Below, piece by piece: positions 24,505 to 37,167 of a stretch of DNA of 64,000 nucleotides. This DNA comes from Apostichopus japonicus (Eukaryota > Echinodermata > Holothuroidea > Aspidochirotida > Stichopodidae). Position 1 is the stretch's first letter. Each line of letters starts with the position of its first letter. Location of the stretch: positions 10,668,013-10,732,012 of the forward strand of contig NC_092577.1 of NCBI RefSeq assembly GCF_037975245.1, given 5' to 3'. The notes beneath the pieces were generated by a model. It made no database searches and was not told where the DNA came from. It saw only the letters and a program-made list of their open reading frames with translations. A program made the position numbers and the translations under genes.

Positions 24505-24900
24505 CTGCAATACCCTTAATACACGCCGCATGTAGCAGGGAATCATTTATCCAGTATCGCATCGCAAAGTGCTGTTCAACATGATCAAATTGCTATATAT
24601 ACACAGTTTTTCTTACATACACAAAACCATAGCGTTTCATAGGGGACAAAATGAAGAGCTTTTAAGACTGCTACACAAAATGTGAACACTAAATTATTCA
24701 CATGCCTAGCAGGAGGGAATAATTTAATCAGTATTCAAATTATTCTATAGCAGTTTTGAAAGCTCTGAATGTTCCTTTACAAAGTACTACAAGGTTGCCT
24801 GTGTAAAATAAAACTGCTATACATGCTGGCACTTGTATAGCATTTTGCACTGCATTTTGCGGTGCGATACTGAATAAATTATACCCTCTTGGTTCAAGTT
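24505..24900. repeat. Imperfect inverted repeat, possible old MITE
   Basis: The left arm (gcagggaatcatttatccag ... cgcatcgcaaagtgc, 24534-24573) matches the complement of the right arm (gcattttgcggtgcgatactg ... ttataccctc, 24850-24890). No target duplication was found. Confidence 0.4.
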
Positions 24901-25019
24901 TCTTTGTGTGCTGCAGTGTTGATATATTATACTAACTTCCAACTGACCTGTCTCACATGATCAGAGCAATGCATTATTATGCAGAGTAAGGAATAACCAA
25001 CCTAATAGCACAATGAAAT

Positions 25020-25055
25020 ATGCAAATATATATATATATATATATATATTATCAG
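25020..25055. repeat. (AT)n microsatellite
   Basis: A short pure TA run. Confidence 0.85.
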
Positions 25056-25904
25056 GTTGCTGATGAAGGAAGAAACCACAAAGCTCAGACAGCAGTTACA
25101 TTGTGATACTTTCAAAACTTTTTGGGAAAATACGCCGGCTTTTTTTTTTACTTTGAGCACACATTCTGTTTCTGGTAACGGTTCCCGCGAATACTGCTTG
25201 CTTACTTATCTTTGGGGAAATGAATAAATGATGGTGTTGAATGAAGTTGAATAGTTCAAAGATATGGATGGGGGGGGGGGGGGCAAACTAGTTCTTCATC
25301 TGATGAGTCGCCCGTTGGCGGTGATTTGCGTTTTGTGTTTGGGATCATAATAAGGGTCAACAATTTGGTAACAGAACTGAAAGTTTGTCGACAAAAGCCG
25401 AAGCTATGCCTCATATTACCATGGTCTGTTTTTACCTCCATGATATTACTGACTTTGAATTTGGGATACAATGTTTTACTTATTGACATGTCAGGTATGC
25501 CTTATCGCGCGATTGCGGTTAACCTACTGACAAGAGTTTTCATTTGTACCGATCATACACACAAGGTACCCCTGTTTGAGTTGTCGTTATGCATTTATTA
25601 AAGTGTTTTTTTTTTCATTTTGGTTACACCTATCGTGCATCATTAAGTCTGAGCGATTAGTATCAAATTAGTTTCGAGTTGTAGGACCTACTTGTAACAG
25701 TGCACTTTATAATACTACTGTAATGTGTTACATTAGGCAATATGCCTTAGTTGATTGGCTCACAAGTTAATGGTAAGCCTATCGTATAAAGGCAGTGAGC
25801 GAATGGGCCACTCGCCAAAATGTCGAGCGTAATGCATTTTTTGCTCGCCAGTCGCAAAATTCTACTCGCCATTGGCGAGTTGGCGACCGTATTTGTCAAG
25901 ACCT

Positions 25905-25908
25905 GATA

Positions 25909-25995
<87 letters not shown>
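25905..25995. repeat. (AT)n microsatellite
   Basis: About 85 bases of TA dinucleotides after a stretch with repeated 'ctcgcca' words. Confidence 0.9.
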
Positions 25996-25997
<2 letters not shown>

Positions 25998-27091
25998 CAT
26001 GCATGGTAACATCAAGATAGACCCAAAGACATACATGATAATGAGACCAGTAAAAACACACTTAGAAGCCAGAAATCAATCTTGTTTTTGCACCAGGGCA
26101 TGGAAATTATGGAATAAATTAGAGAAGAATTAAAGAAGTAGTGCTAGCTAAGACACTGCTTGGTTTTAATGAAAGGAATTGATGTCAGCAGGATTTTCAA
26201 GAGTTATTGTCAGTATCGAAGCTTCCTTTCCCTATGTGCCACCCAAGTGCCCCTCAACACAGAAGGATGTGACATCCAGGTAACTGATACTGCTCACTAA
26301 TAGGTACATGTTTAAAATTATAGAAAACAATCTCTTGACTATCCGGCTAGAGCATGCGTAAACAGAGTCTACGGGGACTCCTAAACTAGTTTTCTATAAC
26401 TATTTACACACAACTATTTATATATAGTGAGTGTGTAATACTAATGTAATGTATTCGGAGAGCTATATATATTTTTTTAATGGAATAAATAAATGTCTAT
26501 GTTGCATCATTTTGTTGAAAAATTGGATTATCTAGCAAAGTTTGGCTATAGCCTTTAGGCTAGAGCCTTAATATGATTTTATTTTGTGGATCGAGAAAAT
26601 TTCACGCAGGCTACGTGTTACCATTTCCATACCGGATTAAATTCTTTAGGAAAATTCGCACGGATTTGGTGATATGAAGGTTAAATAAATGTCATTGTTT
26701 TAATTTATGAAAGCTCTGGATCATATCTCCTTATTGTGTTGGGTTTTATAGGGAAAGAACGCGATAAATTACCCTCAAGGTTTTGTTTAAAGAGGTTATG
26801 AAATGAAAAATTTTCATGTCTTAGAATGGTTTATCTACATTACTACAACACCATCCATGCACAACTTTCCGTAAATACGGCTTCAAACGCCAGAAATTCG
26901 CTGTCAAAGTATTCCCCAGAGACCTCTCGAGCTGCCACTCGTAAAAAAAAGCAAAGCTGCCCACCGCAGTTCATCTGACGTCATCAAAGGAACCATTTCA
27001 GCCAAAGCCGACTCCCCGCTGTTTACCGATACGGCGTTACACAGTTTACTACATGTAACCACAACACTCTTCTCATCAATTGAAAATGTCT

Positions 27092-27240
27092 TCTCCCGAA
27101 TCTTCCGATTCAGAGGAAATCTCTCAGGACATTCGTAAGCTTTGACGAAAATTATTTTCTTGAGGAAGAAGAGGAGGAAATAGTTTTCGAGGGTGATGAA
27201 GATAATATCGGTGTTTTTCCCTATCAATTGAGCCCCTTGC
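27092..27240 (+). pseudogene. Acidic N-terminal fragment, P2X7-like-domain type reading
   Basis: An ATG opens MSSPESSDSEEISQDIRKL followed by a stop. One frame over it continues with a Glu-rich run and ends in VFPYQLSPL. A Ser/Glu-rich start followed by a 'PYQFEP'-like motif is typical of proteins with a P2X7-like C-terminal domain that accompany invertebrate transposons. Only this short piece is legible and it is frameshifted. The call is tentative. Confidence 0.3.
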
Positions 27241-27739
27241 AGAAGAATTGTAAAACGATCCCGGTGGCCGAGACTCGTCGCTGCCGATCGAAGTCCCCGA
27301 GCAGAACGGTTGGACGACCCTGAACCGAAACTGGTCGGTTGAGCATAAACAAAACCACCGTTATTAAGACCATCATATGATTTAAATTATCTCGAATGTC
27401 GATGATCCTGCTACTTAACTTCGTAGCGAAGCTTCTAGAATTTTGTGTCTTACAGTGCAAGGAAAATGTGACATCCTGTACATTGCAACCTTATAGTACT
27501 AGTAGTGGTAACATGGGGTCTAGACCTAACTAATAGACGTTGTATAACAGGCTAGCCAGTGTAATTGTATCATCCAACTGTTACGTAAAATCACAACGCA
27601 ACGCCAGTTTTACCACAAAAGAAAACTTGCAGATCTAGTATTGATTGTTCTTAAACCAACTGGCTTTAAAATTTGTGCGAAATATTAGGTAACCATAAAA
27701 AAATCGTCATTTGCTGTATCAAGGAGGCCTAGGCTATGG

Positions 27740-27928
27740 TCATAACAAGTAATTTGGCAACAGTATAGGCCTACAGGCACTCGTAACGTTGTGTATGTGT
27801 AGTGTTTTGAGCGAGTCGTGTTCAAATTCTTCGATTTTGTCATCTTTTGGAAAAGCTTGCAGTAGAAATCCGTCTTTACTTGTGGTGGAGCAACCTGATA
27901 CCACATATCGGCTCGGCATTTTTAACAT
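27740..27928 (-). pseudogene. THAP zinc-finger fragment inside the Kolobok-like element
   Basis: The ORF begins MLKMPSRYVVSGCSTTSKDG and continues to QAFPKDDKI, the N-terminal half of a THAP domain (pattern P-x-C-x3-GC-x-N ... FPKD). The first zinc ligand Cys is replaced by Tyr (SRYVV for the usual CVV). The Trp that normally follows FPKD and the distal CxxH are not found in frame. It is therefore a broken DNA-binding domain of transposon origin. Family assignment is by motif only. Confidence 0.5.
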
Positions 27929-28935
27929 TTACGAGATAAATTTACGTAAAAACAAACTCCAAACACCAAATCTCAATTACTACGGAGCAATGCAACAGTG
28001 TAATGGTGTGTGTTCTCAGACGTTTAAGAATGTAAACATAGCGTCTCGGAAGTGAGCTGAGTTCCTCGACTGACGTCACGCCGCGTTACCGTAAATACAA
28101 CAATTTTTAGAAAGTTTTTATTACCCTCGAATTTTTGATCGTTTATTCCTCGAGAATGCAAGCTTCGTTTGACACAAATTGGGTATCATTGGAAAGCTAC
28201 GAGTGTACAGAATACGATGATAAAGATTTTTTTTTCATTTCATAACCTCTTTAAGATATAGCTTATGTCATACAGCTTGTATACACACATACGCGCACAG
28301 TGTGTTGTGACCTGCCTGGAGGAAGGCTCTCTTGAATTTGTGATGCCGCCCTCTACATATATCCTCATTGTGTAATGGGCAATTCCAAAAAGATATTTTT
28401 AGACGTTGTAATACGAATTTAGTTTAGATCCACCGTTAGTGTTTTTCACTTGTATTTGAATTGTCTGAAAGACGAACTTGTGTCGCTAACCTTGCAGTGT
28501 TGTGAATTACTAACCAGTGAATCAGTTTCCAGTCAAAGGTATGTATGACCAAATCATTTTCAAATCAAAGATTGGTACAAACGCTCGAACCGTACGTGTT
28601 GGAACCGTTGTTAGTCAGATAGAACAAAACAAACGGCCGACAATTTTTTAGTGTGGTTGATATCGAAAGGGAAAAAAAGAACATGCTAGATAGAGGGGAA
28701 GTTTTTAAGTAAAGAATTGAGATTGGATATTAGGTTAAGGTTAATTAAGGTGGTAACACTTGGTGGAGCGCACATTACTGTTTAAACACTCAATGGCGCT
28801 GAACAACAATACAATTATAAATACGATTTCTTAAATAAGTGAGTCTTCAAAGCAACTTTAAAACTTTAAATTGATATGAGTGTGGTATCAATATAATCTT
28901 AGAGGGGAATGAGCTTGGATATTAATTGTTTCCCT

Positions 28936-29230
28936 CCGACCACTTCTATGCATGCCCCTTCTAATTCCCCTTGCATGCACGATATACCTAACCCCTTAGA
29001 TACCTTTCGAGAATTGCTCCCCGTACCCCCCTCCCCACTTCTATGCATGCCCCTTCTAATTCCCCTTGCATGCACGATATACCTCACCCCTTAGATACCT
29101 TTCGAGAATTGCTCCCCGTACCCCCCCCCCTCCCCACTTCTATGCATGCCTCTTCTAATTCCCCTTGCATGCACGATATACCTCACCCCTTAGGTACCTT
29201 TCGAGAATTGCTCCCCGTACCCCCCCCCCA
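28936..29230 (+). repeat. 95-99 bp tandem repeat, three units
   Basis: Units start 'cacttctatgcatgcc' at 28941, 29036 and 29135. Each ends in a C-rich tract (cccgtaccccc) whose length varies. ORFs on both strands are repeat-derived. Confidence 0.85.
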
Positions 29231-29559
29231 CACACACATAACAACCAACCATCCAAAACTCACCGCATGTACCCCTCAGAAGCACCAATTTTAACTCCTC
29301 ATCCACCCCTCCCCCACCCCCACCCCATCTATACCTCCTCTCTCTTCGTTTGTTATCAATCCAATCCTCGTCATCACTTTTCGCTCTACCCTACCCTACC
29401 CCACCGCATCTCCGATATCCCGTTAGGATTTGAACCCTGTCGCAACCATTTGACTTATAATTTAACTTTGTTTTGTTTTTGGTGGGGAGGACCCCAGACC
29501 ACCCCTACCTATATAGGATTTCGGATAACCTAAATCAGTCAGGCTAAAATATTCATTTG

Positions 29560-29642
29560 ACCACCGTACCCCCCTCCCCCCCCCCCCCGGCGCCCCCCCG
29601 AACCACACACACACGCATTTAAAATCCCGTGCACGCCACTGT
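29560..29642. repeat. Solo hAT-type terminus
   Basis: The complement of the right end reads CAGTGGCGTGCACGGGATTT followed by a long C/G run, like hAT MITE ends elsewhere in the window. No partner terminus was found. Confidence 0.35.
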
Positions 29643-30399
29643 ACGTAGGTGCATGACCGAAGAACGCGGCAGAAAAAGAAAAAAAATTGCGCAATTGGTG
29701 ACTTGCAGCAAGTTACCCAGGCACATGGGTTCTGTAAGTGCCAAGTCATGGAAGCCCCTTGCGAAATGCGTTTGCTGGTAATTTCGCATAACATCCTTCT
29801 CTTACATCAGGAACAATATGTCACATGATGGAGAAATAATCCACTCATTGAGTTGCGAGATGTTTACCGGCAACGCTTCATATACTTTAGTTATTTTCTT
29901 AAGTTTGTTGTTGCATTGTTGATTGTGTTTTCGATTGTGCAAACATTATGCAATAATCGTTGCATTATGAAAAAACAAAATAGGCTAAAATTAAAGATGA
30001 CTTGATACGAAGCAATCACGACAGTCAAGAAGATATGTGAATCGGAGATACACAGGCATGAGCTCTTCCGCGGAAACGCGGATTTCCGAATTTTTTTTAT
30101 TTCATTTTCGCGTTTTTTCTCGTAATTCGCGTTTTTTATTATTTTTTATTATTATTTTTATTTAATTTTTTTTTTTTTTTTTTTTGCCGAACATGCTGGA
30201 CTGTGAAGGGAAGGAACACCGAATTTGACCAGTGGTGGAATCAAGTAGCACAAAGCAAGCAAAAAAGCCTTTTTTTGGTTCAAAAAAACTAATGGATAAA
30301 TTATACAAGCAGAAATTCCACACTTTTTGGGCGAGTTATGTGATGTGATAGATTCCATCTAGAGTCCACCATTTTGCATCTAATCCCTCCTTACCTGAC

Positions 30400-30475
30400 A
30401 AAAAATTTCTAAAGGGGAGGGGGACACCCCCTCCCCTTAAACCCCTCCCCCAGGACGGCGATCGATAAATTTCAG
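30400..30475. repeat. Dispersed repeat shared with 58650-58720
   Basis: gggagggggacaccccctcc and aggacggcgat match, inverted, the segment inside the 1.0-kb hAT at 58.3-59.3 kb. This marks another remnant of that family. Confidence 0.5.
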
Positions 30476-32706
30476 ATTTTTTTTCCCCGGCTCAGTCTCA
30501 TCCCTTGCCCGCGACACGGACGTGTATTACTTGTGTACTTAGCACTTCGTAATACCTACGTCCGCCGACGTTCACCTCTAGAAATGCCATTTCTGCGTAA
30601 GATTTCTACGATATGAATAATCAATCACCTTGTGACCTCACGTCAATTACCCACTAACTGACGAGAAAAAGCTGTCATGGCACTGAATATTAATGAGATC
30701 AACTCGGCAGTGGGCGGAGTCGCTTGCCGTTGTTCATCTAATTATAGTATATACTGCGTATATTTTTATCATTTATTACACTTTGTAGGGGAATACATGA
30801 CGAATATGATTTTTCTGATATATTTTGAGTCTCACAATTTTCTGACATTTGTTCGAATTAGTACTAGATTATATTCAACGCACTAGAGTTGTGTCCGAGC
30901 TCCGCCCATTCTGATACGTGTATATTCATTTTCCGAACCAATCAACTGTTGGTCGAGTCTATTAGCGACACAGGGTCAGAAATCGGAAAGTTGTAAACAA
31001 CTACAGATGTCGAATGCGGAGCATTCACATCGGTTGCACAGATAATCTCATCCCTGGATATAACCAAGCATCTACCTATAATTGTCTGATTTTCAACACT
31101 GAAGCAGGGTCAATTTTCATTGCTGTCAACATAACAACTTTGGAGACTCGACTCCTCTCCCCTATTGAGGTCTCGTGGAGAGAGAAATTAAAACACTTGC
31201 TTAAGTATCCTAGGCTTAAGCCATAATCTCTGTGTTCTTCCGTTAGATTGGTTATTGTACACATATACTACATGTAGGCCTACATATAAACTTCATTTCT
31301 TTGAGTAATGTGTGCGGCACTCAACATGCATGAATGCTATGTTTTGAGACCTGATTATAAGCAACAAAGAGCTCCGTGGTGGTACTATAGTGAACTTCGT
31401 ATCGACTAAATATCAATCCTTTTTCTTTCCTTGTCAGACATTTTGGACATAATTTTGAACTTATATTCAGCAAAATGTGTTTTTGATCATATTTTATGAT
31501 CATTTACGCATTATTTCCCCAGGGGACTGTTGACTACTGTATACTATAGCTTACTGTATACGTTAAAAATGTATACCAGCACAATGATCAGTATAGCGTC
31601 ATATTACATTGTTACTGCGATATTATGATATCGCGATGAATATCGATAGCAGATAGTTTTCGGTATACTTTCTTATCAATATCGATTATCGAAAGTAGAC
31701 CAAACGGCACCGATCGAGTGACTTGCATACACGGTTAAAAACCACAGCAGCACAAATGAAACTATTAAAAAATTAATAAAATTATGAGTTATTTCACCGT
31801 AAAGAAAGACATTCTGATGCCCAAAATATGTGAAAAGCTTATCACAAGTAGAAATTGTTAATGAAATGATTAGGCCTATATAAAGTGCGAACGTTGTACA
31901 TTATGACAGCTGGGTCTGATACAGAGCCGCCCGTAGCCTCGCCGTCGTAGATGTGTTGTCACGCACTCCGCGCAGTTGTAACTGTTTGTGGTTTATTGCC
32001 TGCGATATCTCGTTACGAATATTTCTCGACTTCAAAAGTAGTCTACTCGAAGGTAATTCCGTGCGCACATATGTGTGTGCGTGCGTCTGTTTGTGTATCT
32101 TTGTGACGCCTTGGCTTCTAAAACTATTATAACTAAAAAACGAAAGAAGAAAAATTACACGGCGGTTTACATTCATACTTGGTACGAGTACAATTACGAT
32201 CGGTGACGGCCAAGTGTCATATGAGGTCAACGTCTGATAACCTTGTTTACCAAATGTTAATGTGACACTTGGATATGAAATTCATATTTGGCATGTGGAT
32301 CAACGTAAGTGCATGACGGGCTCATATACAGGTATCTTAAGTTGGGGCAGGGCAGTAACAATCTTTGGAGGGGTACCAACTTCTTAAAGGAGAGCACTCA
32401 CAATTTATGGAAGGGTACAATAGTTGTGTCCTATAACTTGTGACGTTTTTGTACGAATGATGGTGACACAGATGGGGAGGGATGGGGAGGGGTACAACAG
32501 TCTATACGTGGGGTGGCACTGGCAACAGGTCTGGTTAGTGGCTACAAACACCTTACTGTTATGGAGAGATGAAAGTTCGGTTGATGTCACGAGAGGTAGG
32601 CTAAATGCTCAAACATTATTTTTTATTTCTAATGTGGGCAAGCAACAACTGAAAGTGTTGTCATTTTTGCTTTGCATTTTTATCACCCTTCCAGAGTTTC
32701 CCCATA

Positions 32707-33927
32707 ATGATGTGGCTCATTATTCGGCTGTTCATATACCCTGGACCCAAAGTGGTCATCATCGCCTGCTTCTTCGTGTGCGCAATCACGAGGTCTACAG
32801 GTCAAGAGGTCATCAGCTATACCCCGCGATGTGATGCCGTTTGTGGCGTCAGACGTAACATGGTCGATTGCGAACACTCCAGTATTGAGACCATCTCCCA
32901 AGTTCGTGGATGTTATGAAGTAAGTCGTCTGGAAATCGGGTTCAACAGGATCACAAGCCTACGAGTAAGTGATCCGCTACCGACAAGCAACCAGTTAACG
33001 TATGTTGATTTCACGGACAACCCTATAACCGATATAGAACCAGGGTGGTTTGCCAACAATCCCCAAATCGAGGAAATTTACTTGAATATGATTAGTCTCC
33101 GTAAATTGTTGAACAGTACTTTCAGTGAGTTGCACAGTTTAAGGACCTTGCACTTTTGGGGAGGCCGACTGCGAGAGCTGGAAGAGTATGCACTAGCTGG
33201 ACTTAGCTCGCTTAAAGATATCAACTTCAGTTTGAATGACATTCGCAGCCTACCAGAAGATTTATTTTATGAGACCATCAATCTAGAAGTTGTCTCTCTC
33301 TCTTTAAATAAATTAGTCGAGTTACCGAGTCGCATTTTTTCAAATTCACCTAATCTGAAAATAATAGAATTAGCAAGTAATCGTTTAAGTTCAATCCCAA
33401 GCGACATTTTCATGGGTTTATCGGCTCTAGAAAAAGTCGACTTAAAAAAGAACAATTTAGTGGAACTACCACTTTTAAACGTAAAATTTTTAGACTTGGT
33501 CTCCAATCAGCTCACAAGTTTACCATTTCCCGATGGCGAAATCAAATGGGAGGAGGTTCGCTTACACCATAACCCCTTGCACTGTGATTATACAATTGAG
33601 CCATTACGTAATTGGTACGCATGTCAGATAAACCGATCTTGCAATGGTACTGCCAATGTTGACCGTTGGTTATGTTCGACACCAATGGAATATCAACACT
33701 TTCATGTCGGCGATCTGCCGGCTATAGTGACCACTACTGCAGTTCAAACGACTAGGCCTATTACGAATACAGATCCATTAATATCCGTGAATAATAAGTG
33801 GGACCAATTTTTTATTGAAAGAAAGGAGAATGAATTAGGGCAAGGTGTTGATTCGTCATCGTTTGTAAATTTGAGTAGTCACTTATTAACTATAGTATTG
33901 ACCGCCATATGCTTGCTTGCAAAGTGA
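32707..33927 (+). CDS. Secreted leucine-rich-repeat protein with predicted GPI anchor
   Basis: An intact 406-codon ORF. Two adjacent ATGs (32707 and 32710) lie 12 bases after a good splice acceptor (cacccttccag|ag, AG at 32693-32694), so an upstream non-coding exon is likely. Residues 16-30 form a signal-peptide or signal-anchor core. An LRRNT cap follows (Cys 42, 46, 55, 69). Nine or so leucine-rich repeats of 23-25 residues run from about 72 to 290. An LRRCT cap follows (NPLHCDY, with Cys 293, 306, 312, 323). Residues 341-358 are Thr-rich like a stalk. The protein ends with SSS at 383-385 and a hydrophobic tail 389-405 with no cytosolic part, as in GPI-anchored proteins. Several N-glycosylation sequons are present. 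This cap-LRR-cap-stalk-GPI order is shared by Slit-like cell-surface LRR proteins and agnathan VLRs. A role in adhesion or recognition is plausible, but no orthologue is claimed. Confidence 0.85.
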   Translation: MMWLIIRLFIYPGPKVVIIACFFVCAITRSTGQEVISYTPRCDAVCGVRRNMVDCEHSSIETISQVRGCYEVSRLEIGFNRITSLRVSDPLPTSNQLTYVDFTDNPITDIEPGWFANNPQIEEIYLNMISLRKLLNSTFSELHSLRTLHFWGGRLRELEEYALAGLSSLKDINFSLNDIRSLPEDLFYETINLEVVSLSLNKLVELPSRIFSNSPNLKIIELASNRLSSIPSDIFMGLSALEKVDLKKNNLVELPLLNVKFLDLVSNQLTSLPFPDGEIKWEEVRLHHNPLHCDYTIEPLRNWYACQINRSCNGTANVDRWLCSTPMEYQHFHVGDLPAIVTTTAVQTTRPITNTDPLISVNNKWDQFFIERKENELGQGVDSSSFVNLSSHLLTIVLTAICLLAK

Positions 33928-36891
33928 TGATGACCTCATATAAATGCACAACTCACAGTTGTACCCAAGCAATTGTATAGGTCACTTTTGCACAACGGGG
34001 GACGAAAAGACCTTTCGCGCCCTGTTGAAGATATAGAGTTGGCGCCCGTTGGAAGTTGCCAATTTGACTCCTATCACGCATGTATGCTGTGTTTGTAATA
34101 AGATCATTTCCTATACGCTAGATTGTTCCCTAATTAGCAAGTACAGTACTATTCACTATTCATTAGATATTTCATTTTACTCACTGCTTATAAACTAAGG
34201 TTTTCATTCCTTTCCTTTTAAAACAGCTTTCCATATTTTTTTTTTAAATTCTTTTTTTTTCGTTTATTCAGTAACTTCGCCAATTCTCTGTAGTTTATCT
34301 CAAACTAAAATTTTAAATTGATCTAATAGCGGTAGTCATACTATATATGCCTTTCTCATCAAACGTAAATAGGCTTGAAGTTATTAGTTTTTCCATTCGT
34401 CATCCAACAAAGATTAGTTTAAATGATCGTATTCAAGACCCAAAATAGGAATTTTTAAAAATATTTTATATTTTCATGAAATATGACTCGATTATATAAT
34501 ATAAGGACTGCTTTCTTACATCACTTTTGTAACAAGCAATGGAATTGTATGGCATCAAATGCGAGCTCACAATACTTAAAACCTTTTTGATAATAAAATG
34601 CCACATTACTACTGACTACCGCAATTCCTTTTAAGTGCCACTGTTACTAACAGAATCAAATAAAATCTCCCTTGATATCAGTGTTATTTTTGTGACATTT
34701 TGTGACATTTTGCAAAAAAAGTAAATAGGGGTTATTGACAATTATCAAAGAAATATATTCTGCATTCTACTCATTTATGTTAAAACAAAAGAAAAAATTG
34801 CGTATGTCTTCATGTGCGATTACTTTCAGATTAAAATCAGAAATGTATAATGTGATAAGTAGTTCATCTAGTTGTGAATAAAAACTATTAGGTTTCACTA
34901 TAATATGAAAATTCATACTCCGTCACCCTTACCTCAAAAATTTATTTCTGAACTTTAGAACTGAAATTAAAAATATCAAGATAAAGAAAAACTACATAAC
35001 TGCTTTCCCAGCTTTCTTCCACGTTTTGTAAAGTCAAGTTTTTTTTTTAGTTAGAATTAAATATAATAGTTAACTATTATCCAAATTTCTTTAATTCGTA
35101 AGTAGTAGTCATAGCCTTTATTTTAAAACACAATTAATGGAACCTTACTCTTAGTCTCTCATTGCAAACTAAATTGAAAAGTTTAACTTGGTTTTTGAGA
35201 GTCATGTTTAGTTTAGGAAATGGTTATTGCTTCGACGTAGTTATTATAGTAAGTCTTCCAAAGTCCGAAGATTTAGAACAGACGATCCCAAATTGCTAAC
35301 GTAAACTGTTTTTAAACTATACGTTTGGGTAATGTCATTCTCTGTATAGGCTAAACGGTTAGTAATACCGAATTCACGATAGGCTAGGATTACTATCGGA
35401 GGAAACCGAAGGGAACAATCTAGCGTTGGATCACAGCAGCGTAATATGGTCTGTTTATATTAAAAATGAGATATCATGAAATATTCGAAGGAAATTGTCA
35501 CCGGTCTTGAACCACCATGCAGTAAGACTAGTAATTTCACTTCGGTGAAGGATACAAATATTTGTCCCTTTCACGTGATGACGTCATAATAACTTCATAT
35601 TTCATTTGACATAACGAAAGACATTTGTATTGTCTAATCATTTTTGATGTAACCTATATTTCCAGTGAATGATGGGTAGTGTAACTTTTGTCTTCGGTGA
35701 CGGTTAGAGGATTTTTGTACTGAAGGAGAGCTTAACATCACTCTTCGATCTGAGAAGCAGATATTCAGTCTGGAGGTAGAAAAATTATTCCCTCGACGAA
35801 ACAAGTGGTTGCGTTAAGTGACAAGAATAACGTAGTAATCACATTATTACGTAATCACATTATCATGAAGGAAGTAAAACCACGTGACACCACTGAATAC
35901 CCGAAGATTCGGTAGGGTGTTAGGAGGTGAAGGAGTCGTTGCGCTTTTGTTGTTGTGCTTTGCTTAACCGATGTGCTCAACGGAAGCGCAGAATACATAT
36001 ACTTTTTACTGGAAAGGGCATAGTTATGTGATTTGAAGAAACAACTTGTAATGTGGTGACTAAGGTATTATTATTGGTGACTATGTAAAATTAGGATGGT
36101 GAGTGGTGCTCGCACAAACGTCCTTACGTTGCGACTCTTGAAATGAAATAATACGGTAACGATGTTGACATGTATAATGTGATGTAATGCATCGTTTCAA
36201 CTCATTACAACTTATATGTGAGAGTGGTTATCACATTTTGTATGCCTATAGTCATCGCACAGTTTTGTTTTCGGCGTCACGTAACTTTACCCTATCCGCG
36301 TTCCATATGGCACACGAAACCATATATTATGATCACCTCCTCAATATCACATGAATCTATATAAGGTTTAGAAAATGGGCAGTTAAACCGAAATAACAGC
36401 ACAATATTTAACTACTTCCTTCCACCTTTTCCGAGTGAATTGATTCAACAATGGTAGTAACTTCCAAAACACTAAAAATAAATAGCCTATCGAAGGTGTA
36501 TACGAGAAAACCTCACGTGTTATTATTATAATGAAAAGAATAATAATATCGCGCCATATGACTAGCGTTATGCTTTGTTCACCAGTTTCCATCACGAAAT
36601 CCCGTGAGACAAAGGGTGATTGCGTCAGTATCAGGCTAGCACATGCACTAAATTCACCCCTATATCTGGTTGCAATGGAGCAGAAGAGATCCATAAAGTT
36701 TCACTACCTCTTTGTTGTGTTCGGTGATAAAAAATGACACGATGGTAAAGGACAAAGTCTGCAGTATACGGAGGGTGGTGGAGTGGAAATTCCTAATTGA
36801 ACAGAACTGTTAAATTTAACAACCACCGTTCCAATCACTGCTATGCATGAGTAAGAGGAACACCCTTAGATCCTTCCACGCAAAGGACAAT
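33928..36891. other. Downstream flank of the LRR gene, no gene recognised
   Basis: AT-rich unique sequence with several AATAAA hexamers. The ORFs at 36383-36737 overlap on opposite strands and show no family motif. Confidence 0.5.
34592..34597 (+). promoter_or_regulatory. Candidate polyadenylation signal AATAAA for the LRR gene
   Basis: AATAAA lies 665 bases after the stop codon of the LRR gene. Another copy (at ~34659) and one in 'gtgaataaaaac' (~34876) follow. The transcript end is not known, and the AT-rich context makes chance matches common. Confidence 0.25.
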
Positions 36892-37167
36892 AGTCTTGGC
36901 CAAGTCGTTTGTACTACTCTTTTTGTACAGTGCAAACTGTACATGCCTCAGGGTCCGTTTCTGCCTACCACCAATGTGCTTGCCCACTGTAGTTTACATG
37001 CCCGAGGATCTGTCCGATACAAACTAGTATCAATCTAAGGCGTATCGAAAGCGTTGCCGGGGCGTTCTCTGGGCACTAGGCCCACAGGAGATAGATACGG
37101 GAACATATATAGATTTGTGAATAGAAAGGTACACTATGGCTGTTCATACTAGGGTGTTAACAAGACG
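36892..37167. mobile_element. Small TIR element (MULE-like?), empty-site copy
   Basis: It begins tagtcttggccaagtcg and ends gtgttaacaagac; the end complement also starts GTCTTG. The flanks aaaggacaa and aaagggacaa look like a 9-10 bp target duplication. A second copy at 52876-59359 is split by the 6.2-kb hAT. This copy shows the uninterrupted sequence ttcatactagggtgttaaca. Confidence 0.5.

Larger units (their letters stand above)
26787..28254. mobile_element. Kolobok-like DNA transposon remnant with THAP-domain sequence
   Basis: Flanked by TTAA (26787-26790 and 28251-28254). Inverted termini read agaggttatgaaatgaaaaa on the left and its complement (ttttttcatttcataacctct) on the right, about 20 bp and nearly exact. 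Inside are a THAP-like reading on the minus strand (27928-27740) and an acidic N-terminal reading on the plus strand (27092-27240). TTAA targets and THAP-bearing proteins are known for Kolobok elements. At 1.46 kb it is too short for a complete transposase and is probably a deletion derivative. Confidence 0.65.
29231..32694. other. Intergenic upstream of the LRR gene
   Basis: Contains a solo hAT terminus, a poly-T tract (30160-30186) and a short dispersed repeat. Non-coding 5' exons of the LRR gene may lie here but cannot be located from sequence alone. Confidence 0.4.

Noticed and set aside
29425-29460. B-box-like ggttcaaatcc on the minus strand
   Set aside because: No A box at the proper distance.
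34031-34062. ttggcgcccgttgg resembling a retroviral primer-binding site
   Set aside because: The match to a tRNA 3' end stops after nine bases and no LTR borders it.
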